A DNA stretch of 41,748 nucleotides from Fusarium oxysporum f. sp. lycopersici 4287 (GCF_000149955.1 NC_030999.1:1-41748); one strand, 5' to 3'; shown: positions 10,106-21,231, counted from the first letter of the stretch. Program-made: numbers and translations. The notes: generated by a model not told the origin, from the sequence alone.

Positions 10106-10923
10106 ATGGAGACGGAGAGTCTGTCCGATCTGTTCCGTCGCCTAGATGCGCGGAATCGCGAGAATGTGGCACTCGCCGGCCTGGGGATCCGTACATCGGC
10201 AGATATCTTCGAGGCTATACAGAGCCAGTATGAGCACTCTAGGAGTCAAAGAAATGCGGCATATGGAGGGTCGGTTGTTAGTCCGGCACTGGTAGATCTG
10301 GGCATTCGGACGTCAGCCGACATTCTAGAGGCGTTGAACGGGGAGAACGGCCAGAAAAGTGGTGATATGAGTTCTCGCCGACGTCATCGTCTTCATCGGA
10401 AACCGGGGATCATGTCATCAGGCCAGGGCCAAGTCGTTGACAGCGCGGAAGGTACGGTAGAGAATGGGCCTCAAGAAGGACCAAGGCATCGGAGTGAACT
10501 GAAGAGGTCCGGCCCTCGTAGCGACGACGGGCAGCTACCACACAAACGTCCCAGAACTGTGGAGCGCCAGGAGAGGAGCGAGTCTGAGCAGGTGCAAGAC
10601 CTCGCCAACGTGCTGGGTGTGTTGGAGGAAGACTTTGCAGAAAAGGAGCGGCTATCTGACGACCAGACATGGTGTACGCCTGTGAGCCACGAGAGAAAGG
10701 CGAAGACGGTCGAGGAGTTCTACAAAGCGTTCCACGACATGAGAACGCTGCCGGTCCTCACCTGTATGTTCTGTTATCGTAAGCATAGCAGAGCTGAGTT
10801 GCAGTATGTTGACTGGGACTGGTGGGTGGCAAATGCCATCGAAAAGCGCGACGGCTCACCTTTCAAGTGCGTTCAGTGCTTCCCTGTAGGACAGAAGATT
10901 TTCGGGTGCGCAGACTGCGTGGG
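10106..10923 (+). pseudogene. Helitron-like protein, N-terminal zinc-binding part, cut by hAT insertion
   Basis: From ATG 10106 about 272 host-frame codons are open until the hAT terminus at 10924; reading then enters the transposon. Residues ~25-40 and ~60-77 hold a repeated motif LGIRTSADI(F/L)EA. A basic, low-complexity middle follows. The end has paired cysteines: LTCMFCYRKH, then VDWDWW, then FKCVQCFPVG and GCADCVG, a C-x2-C series like the N-terminal region (DUF6570-like) I know from fungal Helitron RepHel proteins. The Rep and helicase domains expected downstream are absent here, and I did not find them after the hAT element at 13859. The family call rests on motif memory only. Confidence 0.5.
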
Positions 10924-11157
10924 CAGTGTGGCTAACAAACCGACCGACCTAGACCGGCCCCTTCGGTCTGTCGGTTTGGGTTCGTCAAGGCTCCCGGTCG
11001 GTCGGTCTTGGTCTGTCTGGGTGCGCTGCCACTCGGTCTAGGTCGGTCTGATAGTCCCATACCGAGGTTCAACCGGTGCAATTGAAATGACTCCCTGAAT
11101 GCTTACTGGATACAATGAAACCCTTTCTGCTATTCTACGGAGGCACTACTAACGAAC

Positions 11158-13575
11158 TTAGACTACCAGCCCTCTCATTAGCCACTGTTTTTGAAGCTGA
11201 TCGGCCTCGACTACCTCAGGTGCTAGCCGGTTGCGCTCATCCGTGATCATTTTCTTGGTCTGGCTAAACACCCTTTCGCATTCAGAACTCATGCCAGGAA
11301 TCGAGAATAGATCTAGCGCCATTCGATATAAAACTGGATATTCCAATTGATGTCGATTCCACCATTCAAGAGGGTCTGCAACATCGAGATCATGAGCGTA
11401 AATTGGCCGTGTCTGAAATATGTCAAGCTCGCTAACTGCCTTGACCTTCTTCCGCTGCGTATTCAAGGAGCGGATTGATCTTTTCCCAAATGAACTGTAG
11501 TCGTTAACGTCAGCTTCAATCTCATCGACTTCACCTTCCAAAAGCCCCGCTTGAGCTTGAGCTTCAACTTCAGCCTGTCGGGCGTATTCGCCAAACAGGC
11601 TACCCACAGCGGACTGCATGTCGTTATACCATTGCGGTCTATCCATCGCGGTTTTCCAGTGCCGCTCAAAGTAGTCATACCCATATGATGGGTGAAGGGC
11701 TAGCGCTGCTCGGTAGACAGGTGTACGGTCCGATTTGACGTAATAGTCTTCAAGCTTCGCCCATCCGCAGTCGATTCCCGACTTAAAATGGGAGGGCTCC
11801 TCGAACTGAGTTTCCTCCGCGGCCTGCTTGAATTTGACAAACAGGTAGTCCATTGTCTTGAGAGTCTCCCACACTGCACCATGCCCGCCCTCTACGCCCG
11901 GTTTACTAGCGTTGCCCTCCATAGTCTTCGTAAGGATGTAAAACGGCTTTAGGAAGTCGTGGAAGCGCTCTAGTTCAGCCCAGTCCGCAGCGTTGAGGAA
12001 ATCCTTCGTTAAGTCACGGTGGACCGGATCATTTTTCGGTTTTTGCCAACGGGATTGATAGAGTTCGATAGCGCTGCGCAGCTCGAGTGCTAGGATAAGT
12101 CAATCTGGAGTCAGCAAATGCCCAACACAGGTGACAAGGGCAGAATGTCATACAACGTTTGATCATATTGTAAATTGNNNNNNNNNNNNNNNNNNNNNNN
12201 NNNNNNNNNNNNNNNNNNNNNNNNNNNNNNNNNNNNNNNNNNNNNNNNNNNNNNNNNNNNNNNNNNNNNNNNNNNNNNNNNNNNNNNNNNNNNNNNNNNN
12301 NNNNNNNNNNNNNNNNNNNNNNNNNNNNNNNNNNNNNNNNNNNNNNNNNNNNNNNNNNNNNNNNNNNNNTGCGAGGTTGTGGAGTCTGCCGATGGCCCCT
12401 TTCTTGGCCCAAATGTCAAAACTGAATTCATCCGTAGCCCCACGAAGCTCCGTCTCGAATTTGCTAACGTTTGAGCCGAAGATGACGGCTCGGACAACCA
12501 GGTTGATAATGTGGCCGATGCAACGTAAGCGGCGTCGGCCAACGTCCATTGGGAACCATCTTGCGAGCGCCTCTAGGCAGGTATCGTTGCTCTCAGCGTT
12601 ATCAAGCATAAAGTAGCCAAGCTTGGAGCCCATTTCGTATTGGTCGATTACCCCCTTCACATAAGGGGCAATATTCTCACCGGAGTGTGGACCGACTAGG
12701 CGCGGCAGCCCAAGAAGGACATCACGCTTTTCGCCGTTGCTGTCAACGAAGTGGCCGACGATTCCGACGTAGTTGCACCCGTTAGAAGCAGTCCATAGGT
12801 CGAAGCTTAGGTGAACTGAGCTCGTCGCGTTCTTGACGAGATTGGCAATGATTTGCCGTCGGGATTCAAAGGTTTGGCGGATCCATGAACAAACTGTGGT
12901 GTGATGTTCCGGAAGTAGCTGACTTGCAAGCTCCCCACCATTCGCTATCAGCCACCGAAGGCGCTCGCTGGATGCCTGTCGGAAGGTGACATCTTCGACT
13001 ATGATCCAGTCCACGAAGCGAGCTTTCCATGTTCCTTCGTCAAAATGTGAAGCAAGCTGCAAGCCAAGGCTGGCCTGCCGCGACAAAAGACGGGATAACG
13101 AGGAGCCAGACGTCGCCGCCAACGTAAACGGAGTCGCTAAGCTGGGATCGCTCTCCCCTGCCTCCGTGATTTGGTGCTGACGGAGCAGGTGCCTCGCGGC
13201 ATGAGACGTCCCCGATGAGACGTATAGAGCTGTCGAATAGCTCTTCTTCACATGACAGATCCTGCAAAGCCAGTAACGTACCCCGTGATGCTCCAAATTG
13301 GCGCCATGTCGGTATATCCACGACTCTTTGATCTTGGTACCGATGACCCGCCTGTGACGGGGCCTCCTTTTGGCGCCCATAAGTCGTTTGCCACCGTGCC
13401 AGATATTCTCCCAATCGATTTCAAATTCGCATGGCGATGCATCTGTCTCGTCAGTTGTAGCCTCGCGTGAGGCGGGCGTGCCTTCAAAACCGTCATCAGC
13501 CGGGATGGGAGGTGGGCGAGATGGAAGAGACTGCGGTGTTGACGACATGTGGCTCGTAGTTCTGCTAGAAGACAT
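11158..13575 (-). CDS. hAT transposase (assembly gap inside)
   Basis: The start is ATG 13575 (MSSSRTTSH). After a Pro/Ser-rich head, a BED-type finger is seen (YWLCRIC, then SHAARHLLRQH). Catalytic-type Asp residues lie in HLSFDLWTAS and FMLDNAESND, then CIGHIINLVVRA, then KKGAIGRLHNLA just before the gap at 12369-12178. After the gap there is probably an intron (donor GTATGA near 12152, acceptor CTAG at 12096), then the frame resumes (ELRSAIELYQSRWQ) and is open to the stop at 11158. The C-terminus has the hAT dimerisation motif IPGMSSECERVFSQTKK with the catalytic-type Glu. No disabling mutation is visible outside the gap, so the gene may be intact. Confidence 0.8.
12178..12369. other. Assembly gap (192 Ns)
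   Basis: A run of N lies inside the hAT transposase gene. It hides part of the region between the LHN motif and the C-terminal domain. Confidence 0.99.
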
Positions 13576-13641
13576 GATAATGCAGCACGAATTGGCAATG
13601 GCTCAGAAAGATCGGCACGACACGAAAATTGACTGAGGCAA

Positions 13642-13677
13642 ACGCGTCGTGTCACGCAGACGCGTCGTGTCATGCAA
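13642..13677. repeat. Two 18-bp tandem repeats upstream of hAT gene
   Basis: ACGCGTCGTGTCA(C/T)GCA occurs twice with an exact 18-bp period (13642-13659, 13660-13677; two differences). It lies 67-102 bp upstream of the transposase ATG and contains ACGCGT each time. It could be a transposase or host-factor binding site. Confidence 0.6.
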
Positions 13678-13858
13678 CTTAAAGTGAAGGTAAGCTGGAG
13701 CTGACCAATGGCAGCCCTAGAAACCACCCCAACCCAGACCAACCCAGACCACCCAATCCGACCGGCAGCTCTGGTCTGTCGGTCTGATGAAATTTGCCGG
13801 TCTGTCGGTCTGCGGTTTGAAGATGGTCTGTCAGACGGTCGGTCTATTAGCCACACTG

Positions 13859-15274
13859 ACACCACGGTCCCAGCCATGTGGTGTAACACGGTGGTGATAG
13901 CTCTGCTCACTATTCTCTGACACTCATGCAGAAAGGGCCCCGCATAGATAGTTTCCACTTACTATATCTTGGCCCTTAACAACCCTCCTTTCACTGTAAT
14001 TAGGAAAATAAAGCTTAGGGACACCGTATGTAAATTACAGTACCCACCCTCATCATGCCGAGGCATAACCCACTTTCGGCAGTTGACAAATCGTACGCTG
14101 GCACTCGCATCAGGTTGAATGCTGCAAATTACAAACTATCCGTTCTGTACAAAGTATGCAGGTGAAGGCCGCCCAAAGGCAACATACGTTGTTGATGCTA
14201 CAGTGGGGGGCAGGAAGTTTGAATACCTTTTGAAGTACCGGTATGTTCATGGAGAACAGGACCGACTCCCATTACTCAAATCGCTCCGTTTTGAAGGTGT
14301 GCGACCCCCATTGATCGATCTTGCCAGGGTACATTCTTGAAAATGGATTCTCATTGGCGGCGAAGCCAGCTTGGTCCATTGGCTCCCCAGCCCCCCAAAC
14401 GTCGTGTGTAAGCAAGATCAAGGCGCGTGGCCTGCAATTGATACATCTAGCGCTTGGAAGTTGCAGCTTCTTCAACTCAACCGATCTGTCACATATCTCA
14501 AACATGCAGATTCCATCACGTGAAGTAATTTTGTAAGACGTGTTGAACCCATACGATCCCTTTTGGCAAGTTCGCATCGCCGATACAACCGCTAAATACG
14601 TTAGAAACAAAAGCTCACAATGAAACCAAGCGCCGGCAGTGGGGATAATACTTCTCTTTGTTCTTGAGATGTTGGAGGTTGACATGGGAAGTGCTAACAG
14701 CAGATCAACATAAATGCAGCATGGAAAGCGGAGGCACATCCGGGACTAGGGGCAGCATGCGCTACTGCAGTCCTTTGGTCTGAGGATGCCTTGCTTCTTG
14801 CAATTCGCTTCCTGCAGGAACGGATGTGCTCCGCGGCTGACATGGAATCACAAGAAGGTCTGCATGGACCACGACATGGTCATTGTGGGACTGTTATCTT
14901 GAGAGAAAAGGCCAGTTCTGAGGCTTCATAAAAGCAATGCATGGTTCATGCCAGATGAAACAAAGAATGGTGACTTAAACCTGAATGTTTCCTACTTTTG
15001 TGCTGACCAGACATTCTATACTGCTAGAGCTTTTCTGTGATTTGTCAGGGTTCAGTTTTCTTCTATTTCTGTTCCTCTCTCATCTTCCTCTTTGCTACAG
15101 ACTGGAGATACTTGACTAAACATCTCGCCGATAAGCCCCCGTCTGTTTGGCTGGCTTTTCTCCTGTCGTCGAAGGCATCGACAACAGTTGCCCCTGAACC
15201 AATCTTTTGCTTTCATCTCAAACCTTGACGACGCATTCACTTCCTTCGAAGCTCTCAATATTCAAAATTTAGCT
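13859..15274. other. Long gene-free stretch upstream of the bZIP gene
   Basis: No frame with a recognisable domain was found in ~1.4 kb. The part nearest the bZIP gene (about 15000-15270) is pyrimidine-rich (TTCTTCTATTTCTG, CTCTCATCTTCCTC) and is probably promoter and 5' leader. Confidence 0.45.
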
Positions 15275-15282
15275 TGACGTCA
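15275..15282. promoter_or_regulatory. TGACGTCA (CRE-type bZIP site)
   Basis: A perfect TGACGTCA palindrome, the known binding site of CREB/ATF-type bZIP factors, lies 55 bp before the start codon of the bZIP gene. Self-regulation is possible but is only inference. Confidence 0.5.
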
Positions 15283-15336
15283 AGTCAGGCTATTCGAATT
15301 ACCTATCAGATCGGTTTTGAACAACTCCCACTGAAC

Positions 15337-17181
15337 ATGTCGACTCCATCGACCCCTCCGAGTAGACCCGGATCCGCCGCAACAGATTCGACCGGCGCAT
15401 CGCGTAACTCTCCACGGACACCATCTACACCAGCTTGGCCTTCTAAAGACTTGAGTCTATCGAAACCGGCTACCAGCCAGGACAATAAACTACCATCTGG
15501 AGACAGGCTTGGAGAGGGTCAATGTGATAGTCCTCGTGATGAGGTGTGCACAGGTGGACTAGTCTCAATGATGCATACTGGACCAGCGTCTCAACATGCG
15601 TCACGTCGTTCTCCGAGGTCCCCCTTAGGAGATAACCAAGTCTCGCCTTCCTCAATTCGACGCAGACAGCTCAGTGATCGCGATGTACGCCAAGATGTGA
15701 GCAACGTTCCCTATGCAAATGGCGAGAAAAGATTACAGCGGGTCCCCCAAAAGACCCTTGGTGTCCATAACATACTCAACCCTATGGAGCCACGACTACT
15801 GGCTTTAGGGGGTAATGGTCATCTTCCTCCAACAGCTCGTCCATCTGAATCCGCGACACCAGGCCAGACAGTTGGCTCAGTCTCTGGGTCTTTTGCTGGT
15901 CCACAAGCTTTCTCGCCAGCCCAACCTGCGCTTCCAGGTACGGCATTAGGGCCGATGACACCTCTCGGAGGACCTTCATCAGGACGCAATTCCCCAACGG
16001 CTTTCCCATTCCCTACCGTAAATAGTGCAAGACAAAAGGCTAGCCCGACACAAGATCCTCGAGCCATACGTGTTAACCATGTGCTTTCTTGTGAATCTGA
16101 TGGGCGACAGTCTTTACATGGCTCTTCATCTGCTAAGCGACCCTTCGAGGATATAACGCCGGAAGACACCAGAACTCAATATCCCCATCTACATCCCCCT
16201 CCTGGAGCGCAAGCTCCACTCCCTACTTTCCCCCCCAACCCTGCGCCGGGTTGCCCGCATCCGCCTCTCGTACACCCTCAAACTTCATACTCTCCTAACA
16301 TGCAGGCTGGTCGGCCATTTCCCAGCCCGGGCCCCCCAAGCGAGTCTGCCTCACCGTGGTCGGAAACACTGCGAAGACATGGGATGGGAGGGTCCCTTTT
16401 TGGCGTTGAGGGACAACAAGCTTTATTGGCACTTCCGGGAAACCAGGAACCTATCCCTGTTCATGTGGACTTTTCGCAAGCGTCTAAGAAGGCAGACGAG
16501 AAGAGGCACAGAAATGCAGAGGCTTCAACAAGGCACAGGAGGAAGAAGAAGATTATGCAGGAGGAGAAGGCAAAACAACTACAAGAGCTCCGGGATGAAA
16601 GGCGCCTCATGGAAATAAGGATTGAGGAGTTGATTCAACAAGGAGACTTCTACCGTGAAGACCGTAACCGTTTACGAGACATTGTCGCACAAACGGCATC
16701 AATAAGTAGCCTTGCTGCCGGACCTCCTAGTCCTACTATTTCGATAAGCAATTCTTATGCAGAGACCGGGTCGTTAGCATCAGGGCCATCTGGGTCCATG
16801 AGTTATGGAGATATACTATCGAACGAAAGACCAGCCCAACGCCGTCGAACTGATGACCGTCCTGAATATTCGGTACCTCCATATGGATCCCCTGCGAGCG
16901 GCCACCCGAGTGCATCTCCCAGTGGGTTACCTCCGATGCCCATGGCAGGTTATGGCGGGCCATCACGGCCATCGTGTGCGGCATCCTCAGCAAGCGGTGA
17001 GAGGCTACCGCCGCTGAGAGTGATGGAAGGTCTACCTCCTACGGGCCTACCCCCGGGCCAGGCCTTCAAGAGCAGGATCCGCGAACCGGTCAGTGGGTTC
17101 CCGTTCAGCCTCGAGTTCCAGAGACTGGATGGGCAACAAGGGACACTCATCGTAGGGCTTGATGTGATGGAATTTGTTTGA
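15337..17181 (+). CDS. bZIP transcription factor
   Basis: One uninterrupted frame of 614 residues from ATG 15337 (MSTPSTPPSRPGS). The basic region is at about residues 383-405: EKRHRNAEASTRHRRKKK, with the bZIP signature Asn at 393, followed by a leucine-zipper/coiled-coil segment (LQELRDERRLMEIRIEEL) at ~410-440. The first two thirds are Ser/Pro-rich and include GVHNILNPMEPRLL, a motif I associate with some fungal regulators. The C-terminal third is Gly/Ser/Pro-rich and ends in a compact hydrophobic stretch. It should bind DNA as a dimer in the nucleus. The target pathway cannot be told. No intron is needed. This is the clearest host gene of the window; a copia element sits 255 bp after its stop. 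Confidence 0.85.
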   Translation: MSTPSTPPSRPGSAATDSTGASRNSPRTPSTPAWPSKDLSLSKPATSQDNKLPSGDRLGEGQCDSPRDEVCTGGLVSMMHTGPASQHASRRSPRSPLGDNQVSPSSIRRRQLSDRDVRQDVSNVPYANGEKRLQRVPQKTLGVHNILNPMEPRLLALGGNGHLPPTARPSESATPGQTVGSVSGSFAGPQAFSPAQPALPGTALGPMTPLGGPSSGRNSPTAFPFPTVNSARQKASPTQDPRAIRVNHVLSCESDGRQSLHGSSSAKRPFEDITPEDTRTQYPHLHPPPGAQAPLPTFPPNPAPGCPHPPLVHPQTSYSPNMQAGRPFPSPGPPSESASPWSETLRRHGMGGSLFGVEGQQALLALPGNQEPIPVHVDFSQASKKADEKRHRNAEASTRHRRKKKIMQEEKAKQLQELRDERRLMEIRIEELIQQGDFYREDRNRLRDIVAQTASISSLAAGPPSPTISISNSYAETGSLASGPSGSMSYGDILSNERPAQRRRTDDRPEYSVPPYGSPASGHPSASPSGLPPMPMAGYGGPSRPSCAASSASGERLPPLRVMEGLPPTGLPPGQAFKSRIREPVSGFPFSLEFQRLDGQQGTLIVGLDVMEFV

Positions 17182-17436
17182 GGTCTTCAGTGCGATACAG
17201 GTAGGGAGGCTAGTGTCCCCAGCGCCTTTAAAATACCGGAGTAGTTCAGGCTTTTGGTAGGCTTTGGTGACGAACGGATGGGATTTTCGGAAGATGCATC
17301 TGTTGGTCCAAGACGAATTTATCACAATTGTTAATTTTGTCTCACGTTATTCTCTTTCCTTCTTTTCCATCAGGCTCAGTGTTATCTGTTGGTATAAGTT
17401 GATAATAGCCAAGTACACAATGCAGCCCTTTCACAA

Positions 17437-17573
17437 TGTTGAGACAGTGTGGCTAAGGTGGTCCGACCTACTGGTGGCTAGGATGTGGATACTATTTAAG
17501 GAGCTGTGCTCCTCTCAGGCACATGTAACTTAGAACATATAACAACACAATGAACCCCATTTTTGTTTCATCA
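17437..17573 (+). repeat. 5' LTR of outer copia element (137 bp)
   Basis: It starts TGTTGAGACAG and ends CATCA. It is identical to the 3' LTR except for one extra C in a C-run (CCCC against CCC). A TATTTAA-like TATA box lies near 17493. Confidence 0.9.
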
Positions 17574-17587
17574 GGTTATGAGCCCGG
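17574..17587 (+). other. Primer-binding site, outer copia (half-tRNA iMet type)
   Basis: GGTTATGAGCCCGG follows the LTR with no spacer. It is complementary to the anticodon arm of initiator tRNA-Met (CAT anticodon inside GGGCTCATAACC), as in Drosophila copia, which uses an internal tRNA fragment rather than its 3' end. Confidence 0.7.
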
Positions 17588-18208
17588 AGGGCACTGTTTC
17601 TCTAATTCTAAAGCTGAGTGTTTCCTGTCTCCTTTCAACCTCTCATTGCTGGCACAGAAGTCGAAAGACTTCCTTCCACTGCGCATGCACATTCAGCTTA
17701 GCCTGGAGCTATCTCCTTCGCATATTTTGCAGAGTTTATGAATCAGCTGACAAGACAGGTCTAGAAATATCGCCAGAAGGAGCCTTTGATCCCTCCATTC
17801 AAGTTACTGAATTCTAATCATTGACTTCAAACCATTGATAGATTCTCAGACTGCAGCCTGGCTTACGAATTGTCAAACAGGCCACGATAGGAGTAGTGGC
17901 CTGACTTCGAGATTGCAGAGACGAATGTCAGCCCACTCAGGCCGACATAGGCCAAGATCGCCTGAAAGTGGTCTGTTAGAGAGTCGGAATCAGACCACCA
18001 CCCCTTTTCTGGGTCGGCGGGAGAGTTGCAGTCAATTTCGTTCCCCTTGGAAGACGAAGCAGACAACCTCTACAATAAATGCCATTGCAGCAGACATAGC
18101 TATGATCTCTTGACGAAAGCAAGAGGGCTTCCCAGAGCCCAATGCAAAACTAGGCAAAATCGGCCGTTTGCTATACTCTCCTACCACCGGCTTCTCGAGA
18201 ACCCCACA

Positions 18209-21034
18209 ATGTCACTCCCCAAGGAACCGCTCAACCTCGTGGGCAGTCCCGGCACCATTCCAAAGCTGGAGCAAACCAGCCAGTGGCTAACCTGGAAGAG
18301 AGAAATGCTCGACCTTCTGGACATGTGTGGATATGGAGACCTTCTGACCAGGAATTCTCAACCACCAACAGAAGGTAACGACCTTGCAACCCAGATTGAG
18401 GCCTGGAGGAGCCGCCAAGATCGAGCATGCGGTGCCATTCGAAGTCGTCTCGGTTATAACGCCCGAGTGTTTACCACGGGGATCTCGACGGCTCAGGGAA
18501 TGATCAACCACCTTGAAACCCGATATCGGCCCGTCGGAAGCGCCATCTTCCAAGAGCTCGACCGCAGGTATCAAGAACTCACCCTTGAGTCTTGCGATTC
18601 AGTCATGGAATACGCAAATAAGCTTCGTCAAGTCAGGGCTGAACTCTTGGAGATGGACGAAACCTGCCAGATCGGGGAACCGCATTTTGTCAATAAGTTC
18701 CTTTGTGGACTTGGTCCGGACTATGAAGTGTTTCTCACTGCCTTCAATCAGAACCATAATATTCTTCCTATCCGAGATCCAAACAATCGCGACGTTGTTC
18801 TCAAAGAGGCCGTCACGTTCGAAACCGCCATCTTTGCTGTATCTCAGGAGGAGGACAGACAAAGAAGCGCTACGGCCAAGATTGCACATAGAGCCATGAT
18901 GGCTCAAGATGTGTCATGCTGCGGATACTGTGGAAGAAAAGGGCATGACAAGTCAACTTGCTGGAAGCTTCACCCCGAACTCAGAAGAGAGCGTAGTAAA
19001 GCTGGTTACGACAGACGACAACGGAAAATGCAGAGTCGGGAGAAAGAAAGGGAGAAGACGACTGATGAACTGGAATCTGCCACGCAGGCGACTCCTGCAT
19101 ACCTTCAACCTGATCAAGCTCGACTGGCTCTCTGGCAAAATGACTTCCAAGGCCACCTTGGATTGATTGGCTCATCAATCGGACCTTCTAGTCTTCACGC
19201 ATCTCTCCGAACTCAGGCCCTCGAACGTATCCACGTTTTGGACAGTGGGGCCTCATTGCATATCTTTTGTCGACAGGAGAACTTTACATCACTTCACAAG
19301 TACCACGGTCTCCCGATCAATGGTATTGCGGACGTAAAGGTCATGCCAGGAGGATGTGGAACGTACTGCCTCCGTGTGCAAGGGCCCAAGGGGTCGCAGA
19401 ACGTTACTCTTGATAGCGCTCTATATGTTCCAGAAGGACACTCTAACCTCTTGTCCGTGTCAGCACTAGAGAAGAAGGGGGCAGAGGTTGTCTTCCGAAA
19501 TGGAAAGGCAGTGGTCACAAACAAGGGAAAAGTCGTCCTCACTGCGACAAGAATCTCAGGTGTCTACGTGGTTGACGAAGCTGAGGAAGATCATTTTCAA
19601 ACCGCTTTGGCCTCCTTTTCGGTGGGAGATCCTCGACTTCACCTTTGGCACGAGCGACTCGCACATTTAGGAGAGAGGAATATCAAGAGACTGATGAATA
19701 TGTTTACTGGAATTCGACCGGATAATTCTACATCAAACCCATGTGGGGCCTGTGTGCAAGGCAAACTCAGGGAATGTCCTCACATTCGACCGATCAAGAA
19801 AGGCACTTACCCTCTGGAGTGTATTCATGCGGATATTGCCGGACCATTCCCAGAAGTGGGAGTAGACGGGAGCCGGTATTGGGCCTGCTTTATTGATGAC
19901 TTTACGCAAATGTCCTGGGTGTATCCAGTCAAAGAAAGGTCAGATTTTGAAGAATGTTTCCAACATCTATTGGAACAGTTCGAAAGACCGGAAAGACGAT
20001 GCCACTTCCTGCATCTTGATCGAGGGGGAGAAAATCGAAGCCACGTCCTGACCAGGTTCTGCCGGGACAGAGGAATTAAACTTTCCTATACAGCAACTGA
20101 ACAACACGAACAAAATGGATTTGCTGAAGTTCTCAATCGAATCATCCTGGAAAAACTCACACCGACACTGATCAAATCCGGACTCGCTTTGAAATGGTGG
20201 CCGTACTTCCTCAAGGCAGTAAACCGCATCCGAAATCTCTGTCCTACGGCGAGCATTTCCACTACTCCTTACCAAGCCTGGTATGGAGATGTTCCCGACC
20301 TCAGCCATCTGCGAGTTCTTGGCTCACGAGGATGGGCTCTGCTTCCATCCTCTAAACGAAAAAAGATGCAGTCAAAGAGCATTCCCTGCCAGCTTCTCGG
20401 CTATCAGGGCAGTACGAACTATATACTTCTTGACGAAAGGGGACGAGTCTTTGTGTCTAATAATGTTGTCTTCTCTGAAAACATCAAAAACATCGAACCA
20501 ACACTTGGCAATCTCACGCATCAAACGAGTGACCGGAGGCCATCGCAACGACGACGAGTAGTCAGAGAAGGGGATAGCGATGTGGAGAATGCCATCGTTC
20601 TAGAGCCGTCGCCCCTTCCGATCGCGTCGAGAGAGGCGAACAGAAGCGGGGAAACAGGCCGTGGAGACACGACGCCGGATGAGCTCCTGGTGGGAGATAC
20701 AGGATGGGATCCAGACCAAGAGTCAACCAGATCGAGTATCCATGTTGCCACAGACGAGCGCGAAGTGTCGTCGGAAGAAACAGAGGAGCATGCAGAGTCT
20801 CGGCTGCCGGAAAGATCGACCAGGGGACAGCTGCCATCGAGATACATACTGGCCAGCACAAACTTCGCCTTCCTAGCAACAGTTGCAGAACAACTGTACC
20901 TAGTCGCTCGCGACATCGATCAGTCCGAACCAAGAACCTTCAGGGAAGCCACGCAGGGTGTACATGGAAAACTCTGGTGGGGAGGACTGAAGGATGAACA
21001 CAAGTCTCTGGTCGAGAATGGTGTCTGGACCTTA
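18209..21034 (+). pseudogene. Copia gag-protease-integrase part, interrupted by nested element
   Basis: From ATG 18209 942 codons are open to the insertion point. Gag covers ~1-235, with a zinc knuckle CGYCGRKGHDKSTC near 237-250. The aspartic protease is at HVLDSGASLH (D345). The GAG-pre-integrase HHCC-type region (LWHERLAHLG, then CGACVQGK) follows. The integrase core has D542 (HADIAG), D604 (LHLDRGGEN) and E640 (NGFAEVLNR), with the expected D-D35-E spacing. A Ser/Glu-rich linker leads to the start of RT (LVENGVWTL), where the nested element inserted; reading past it adds foreign residues and a stop at 21091. Up to that point no stop or frameshift is seen, so Gag, protease and integrase were intact at insertion. 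Confidence 0.85.
21030..21034. repeat. Target site duplication CCTTA (left)
   Basis: CCTTA directly precedes the nested element and is repeated at 25933-25937 after it, the 5-bp duplication expected for copia integration. Confidence 0.9.
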
Positions 21035-21231
21035 TGTTGTTTATATTGCGCAGTAGTGCTAGGTGAAAATATATATTTTTGTATAACTTGATTGTTCATT
21101 AGTGAGATGAGAGTTCTTCTCAGGTTTATATCTCTAAATGATTTCATCTAGGACTTTAAACTTTAAATCTAGGACTTTCAGACTGTTAGTCTGAATCCTG
21201 AAGGGAAGGGGGATCCCCGGATTTTCCAACA
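21035..21231 (-). repeat. 3' LTR of nested copia element (197 bp)
   Basis: Bounded by TGTTG and CAACA. It contains a doubled TCTAGGACTTT motif and a TATAAA-type string on the element strand. I found no difference from the LTR at 25736-25932 on reading both through. Confidence 0.9.

Larger units (their letters stand above)
10924..13858 (-). mobile_element. hAT-type DNA transposon with terminal inverted repeats
   Basis: The ends are CAGTGTGGCTAA(C) at 10924 and the complement of CAGTGTGGCTAA(T) at 13858; the first 22 bp match at 20 positions. Both ends carry clusters of ACCGACC/GTCGGTCTG-type subterminal motifs. The single gene (11158-13575) is on the minus strand. Length is 2935 bp, including a 192-bp assembly gap. 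The 8 bp outside the ends (TGCGTGGG left, ACACCACG right) do not match, so either the ends come from different insertions or one flank was rearranged. Confidence 0.8.

Noticed and set aside
17437..17573. hAT terminus at the copia LTR because of CAGTGTGGCTAA
   Set aside because: The 12 bases lie 8 bp inside an LTR with clear TG...CA ends and a second LTR copy; no hAT partner end is near. Kept only as a finding.
20521..20933. Long minus-strand frames inside the outer copia gene
   Set aside because: They are antisense shadows of the Ser/Glu-rich linker codons of the plus-strand frame.
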